16,316 nt of DNA from an uncultured bacterium (GTDB lineage Bacteria; Cyanobacteriota; Vampirovibrionia; Gastranaerophilales; Gastranaerophilaceae), in assembly GCA_902772945.1 (NCBI GenBank), contig CACYCU010000128.1, forward strand, positions 1 through 16,316. Direction: 5' to 3'. The position numbers and the translations under genes are program-made. The notes below the pieces were generated by a model, which saw only the letters and a list, made by a program, of their open reading frames with translations, was not told where the DNA came from and did not search any database. How positions within the stretch are numbered: position 1 is the stretch's first letter; every line of letters starts with the position of its first letter. Of this stretch, positions 14,520 through 16,316 are shown piece by piece.

Positions 14520-15281
14520 AAAAGATATTTTATTTCAATTATTTTACCTACATACAACAGAAGTTTTTGTATAGAAAACGCAATAAATTCTCTTTTAAAT
14601 CAAAGCTGTCAGGATTATGAACTTATAATCATAGATGATGGTTCAACTGACAATACTAAACAAATATTAGAACAAAAATATTTAAAATATTTTCAAAATA
14701 AAAAATTTAAATATAAATACATAAAACATCAAGGTGTTTGCAAAGCAAGAAATGTAGGTCTTTCAATTGCAAAATCCAAATGGATAGGATATTTGGATTC
14801 TGACAACGTTATGAAACCAAATTTTATAGAAGAATTTAAAAATGCAATCCTAAAAAACAAAAACTATAGTTGCTTTTATGCACAAATAATAAAAGGGAAT
14901 GAAATTATCGGAAATGCTTTTGATTTTAATGAACTCATAAAAAATAATTTTATTGATATGGGAGTTTTTGTCCATAAAAAATCTTTAATTTATAAATATG
15001 GAAAATTCGATGAAAAATTAAAAAGATTTGTTGATTGGGATTTAATTATAAGATATACAAGACACAAAAAACCGTATTTTATAGATAAAGTTCTTTTAGA
15101 ATATTGTGATGATTCCAGTTTTAATAGAATTTCTAATATTGAAGATTTAGGATATAGTTATAATAAATTTTTAGAAAAAATCAATGATTATCAAAACAGA
15201 AATAAAATTTTAATATATGAACAAAATAATCATAAAGTTTTTTCAATTTTTGGAATAAAAATAAAATTTCGTAAAAAATAA
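14517..15281 (+). CDS. family 2 glycosyltransferase
   Basis: This encodes 254 residues. The GT-A fold is clear: ISIILPTYNRSFCIENAINS at the N-terminus, IIDDGSTDNT (nucleotide-sugar binding), YLDSDN near residue 93 as the metal-binding DxD motif, and VDWDLIIRY as the likely catalytic-base region. It should transfer a sugar from a nucleotide-sugar to a cell-surface polymer; donor and acceptor cannot be told. The basic tail ending FGIKIKFRKK is common in bacterial surface-polysaccharide glycosyltransferases. It has no membrane helix and is probably cytosolic or peripheral. The gene is richer in A+T than its fab neighbours (a sampled 60-base line is 15 G/C, against 24 in fabD), hinting at a different origin. 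It stands alone between fabH and fabD. Confidence 0.85.
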   Translation: MKRYFISIILPTYNRSFCIENAINSLLNQSCQDYELIIIDDGSTDNTKQILEQKYLKYFQNKKFKYKYIKHQGVCKARNVGLSIAKSKWIGYLDSDNVMKPNFIEEFKNAILKNKNYSCFYAQIIKGNEIIGNAFDFNELIKNNFIDMGVFVHKKSLIYKYGKFDEKLKRFVDWDLIIRYTRHKKPYFIDKVLLEYCDDSSFNRISNIEDLGYSYNKFLEKINDYQNRNKILIYEQNNHKVFSIFGIKIKFRKK

Positions 15282-15433
15282 TCTTTTTAATAATATGCCT
15301 ATTGCTAAACTAGCAGAACTAATGAGCAAAATATTTGATAAAAATATACTTTAACTTATATGACAAAGATATTCTGACATTGAACAAAAAATTATTGCCC
15401 AAATTTTATATTATCATATTGATTTTATAAAAA

Positions 15434-16316
15434 TTAGCAAATTCCTTCACGGAGTCTGACAATCGCACCGCCCCAAGTCATTCCTGCTCCAAAACCACAC
15501 AATAGAGCTTTTGAATCCAATTTTACGTTTCCTTTTTCAACACCTTCGGCTAAAGCAATAGGAATAGATGCGGCAGACGTATTTCCGTAATATTTTATAT
15601 TTGTAACAACTTTTTCTTCAGGCAATCCCAATCGTTCCTGTACAGCCTGAATAATTCTTATATTTGCCTGATGAGGTATCAAATAATCAATGTCATCAGT
15701 TGTTAAACCTGATTTTTGAACCAATTCTTCAACATACTTAGGCAAAATCTTTGCAACAAATGCATAAACTCCTCTGCCATTCATATGAATCAAACTGTCA
15801 TGAATATCGTTAGGCTCAACCAAAGGACAATTTTTACCGTCAAATCTTAAACTAATCAAATGATCATAATTTCCGTCTGATTTGATATCTATTGCAATAA
15901 TATCATCAATACCATCCTCTGCTCGAGTTACAACCATTGCCCCTGCACCGTCACCGAACAATATAGAAGTACTTCTATCTGTCCAATCTAACAACTTTGA
16001 GTTATTATCAGTTGCGACAATCAAGATATTTTTATACATACCTGATGCAATAAGCCCTTTTGCTAAACTTAAACCATATATCAAACCTGTACAAGCAGCG
16101 GCAATATCAAAAGCCGGAACAGGTTTTTTAATTCCAAGTCTTTTATGAATTTGACAACCCATAGAATAAAGTTCAATAGGAGCAGTAGACGCAGCAATAA
16201 TCATATCAATATCTTCGGGATCAATTCCTGCTTTTTCGATAGCATTTCTGGCAGCTTTTTCACCCAAATCGATAGCATCTTCATTTCCGGAAACAATATG
16301 CCTTTCTTTTATTCCT
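15434..16316 (-). CDS. fabH: beta-ketoacyl-ACP synthase III (5' end outside window)
   Basis: The C-terminal part is visible, about 293 residues. The frame continues through the right edge, and its first residues (GIKERHIVSGNEDAIDLG) align with the region about 35-40 residues into known FabH proteins, so the start lies beyond the window. FabH condenses acetyl-CoA or another primer with malonyl-ACP to start each fatty acid chain. The triad is present: Cys in AAACTGL, His in IPHQANIR and Asn in YGNTSAAS, and the C-terminus CGFGAGMTWGGAIVR is characteristic. The Cys is followed by Thr rather than the common Ala, a tolerated variation. It is the first fab gene in this window in transcription order. 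No convincing terminator is visible in the AT-rich 152-base gap after it, which otherwise holds nothing I can support. Confidence 0.94.
   Translation of the reverse strand, partial: GIKERHIVSGNEDAIDLGEKAARNAIEKAGIDPEDIDMIIAASTAPIELYSMGCQIHKRLGIKKPVPAFDIAAACTGLIYGLSLAKGLIASGMYKNILIVATDNNSKLLDWTDRSTSILFGDGAGAMVVTRAEDGIDDIIAIDIKSDGNYDHLISLRFDGKNCPLVEPNDIHDSLIHMNGRGVYAFVAKILPKYVEELVQKSGLTTDDIDYLIPHQANIRIIQAVQERLGLPEEKVVTNIKYYGNTSAASIPIALAEGVEKGNVKLDSKALLCGFGAGMTWGGAIVRLREGIC

Noticed and set aside
15295..15354. 19-codon open frame between the glycosyltransferase and fabH
   Set aside because: It begins with a plausible peptide but has no ribosome binding site, is too short to judge, and AT-rich DNA gives such frames often.
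15401..15435. AT-only inverted repeat after fabH as a terminator
   Set aside because: The arms contain no G/C pairs and one base is unpaired, so it is not distinguishable from AT-rich background.

Overview
The window is AT-rich bacterial chromosome (sampled lines run from about 25% to 40% G+C) with short intergenic gaps and no rRNA, tRNA, CRISPR array, transposase or integrase that I can see. The fab genes, CCA-adding enzyme and signal peptides are bacterial. The best lineage guess is a gut Melainabacterium of the Gastranaerophilales type. It rests on the AT bias, abundant Asn/Lys codons and one protein whose N-terminus carries the Asn-rich run ending in NFG that I associate with that group. 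This is a recollection of style, not a database result.

Left block (1-5004): the 3' end of an Asn/Met-rich gene that opens with a 23-A tract, a TPR protein, an opposite-strand protein with YD-like repeats, then a tight four-gene + strand run: exported TPR protein, exported calcineurin-like metallophosphoesterase, cytosolic metallo-beta-lactamase-fold hydrolase, exported TPR protein. The last three junctions are a 4-base stop/start overlap or small gaps, so this looks like one operon, of unknown function. It is the best candidate here for an undescribed system.

Middle (5001-9256): a CCA-adding/poly(A) polymerase family nucleotidyltransferase (-) and, divergently, a 1040-residue superfamily 1 helicase (UPF1/DNA2-like) with a C-terminal DUF559/Vsr-like nuclease-type domain, ended by a strong bidirectional terminator.

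Right block (9281-16316): the classical type II fatty acid synthesis cluster on the - strand in the canonical order fabH-fabD-fabG-acpP-fabF (fabH runs off the right edge). FabD supplies malonyl-ACP, FabH starts the chain, FabF elongates it, FabG reduces the ketoacyl-ACP, and AcpP carries all intermediates. A single + strand gene sits in three of the four junctions: a family 2 glycosyltransferase between fabH and fabD, a GH108 muramidase between fabD and fabG, and the NFG-motif protein between fabG and acpP. Only acpP-fabF stays adjacent, and its spacer holds two hairpins. Promoters, Shine-Dalgarno sites and terminators are visible at several of these breaks, so the fab genes appear to be expressed largely as separate units.

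Two genes that lack a Shine-Dalgarno site (1642 and 14517) have TATAAT exactly six bases before the ATG, as expected for leaderless transcripts.
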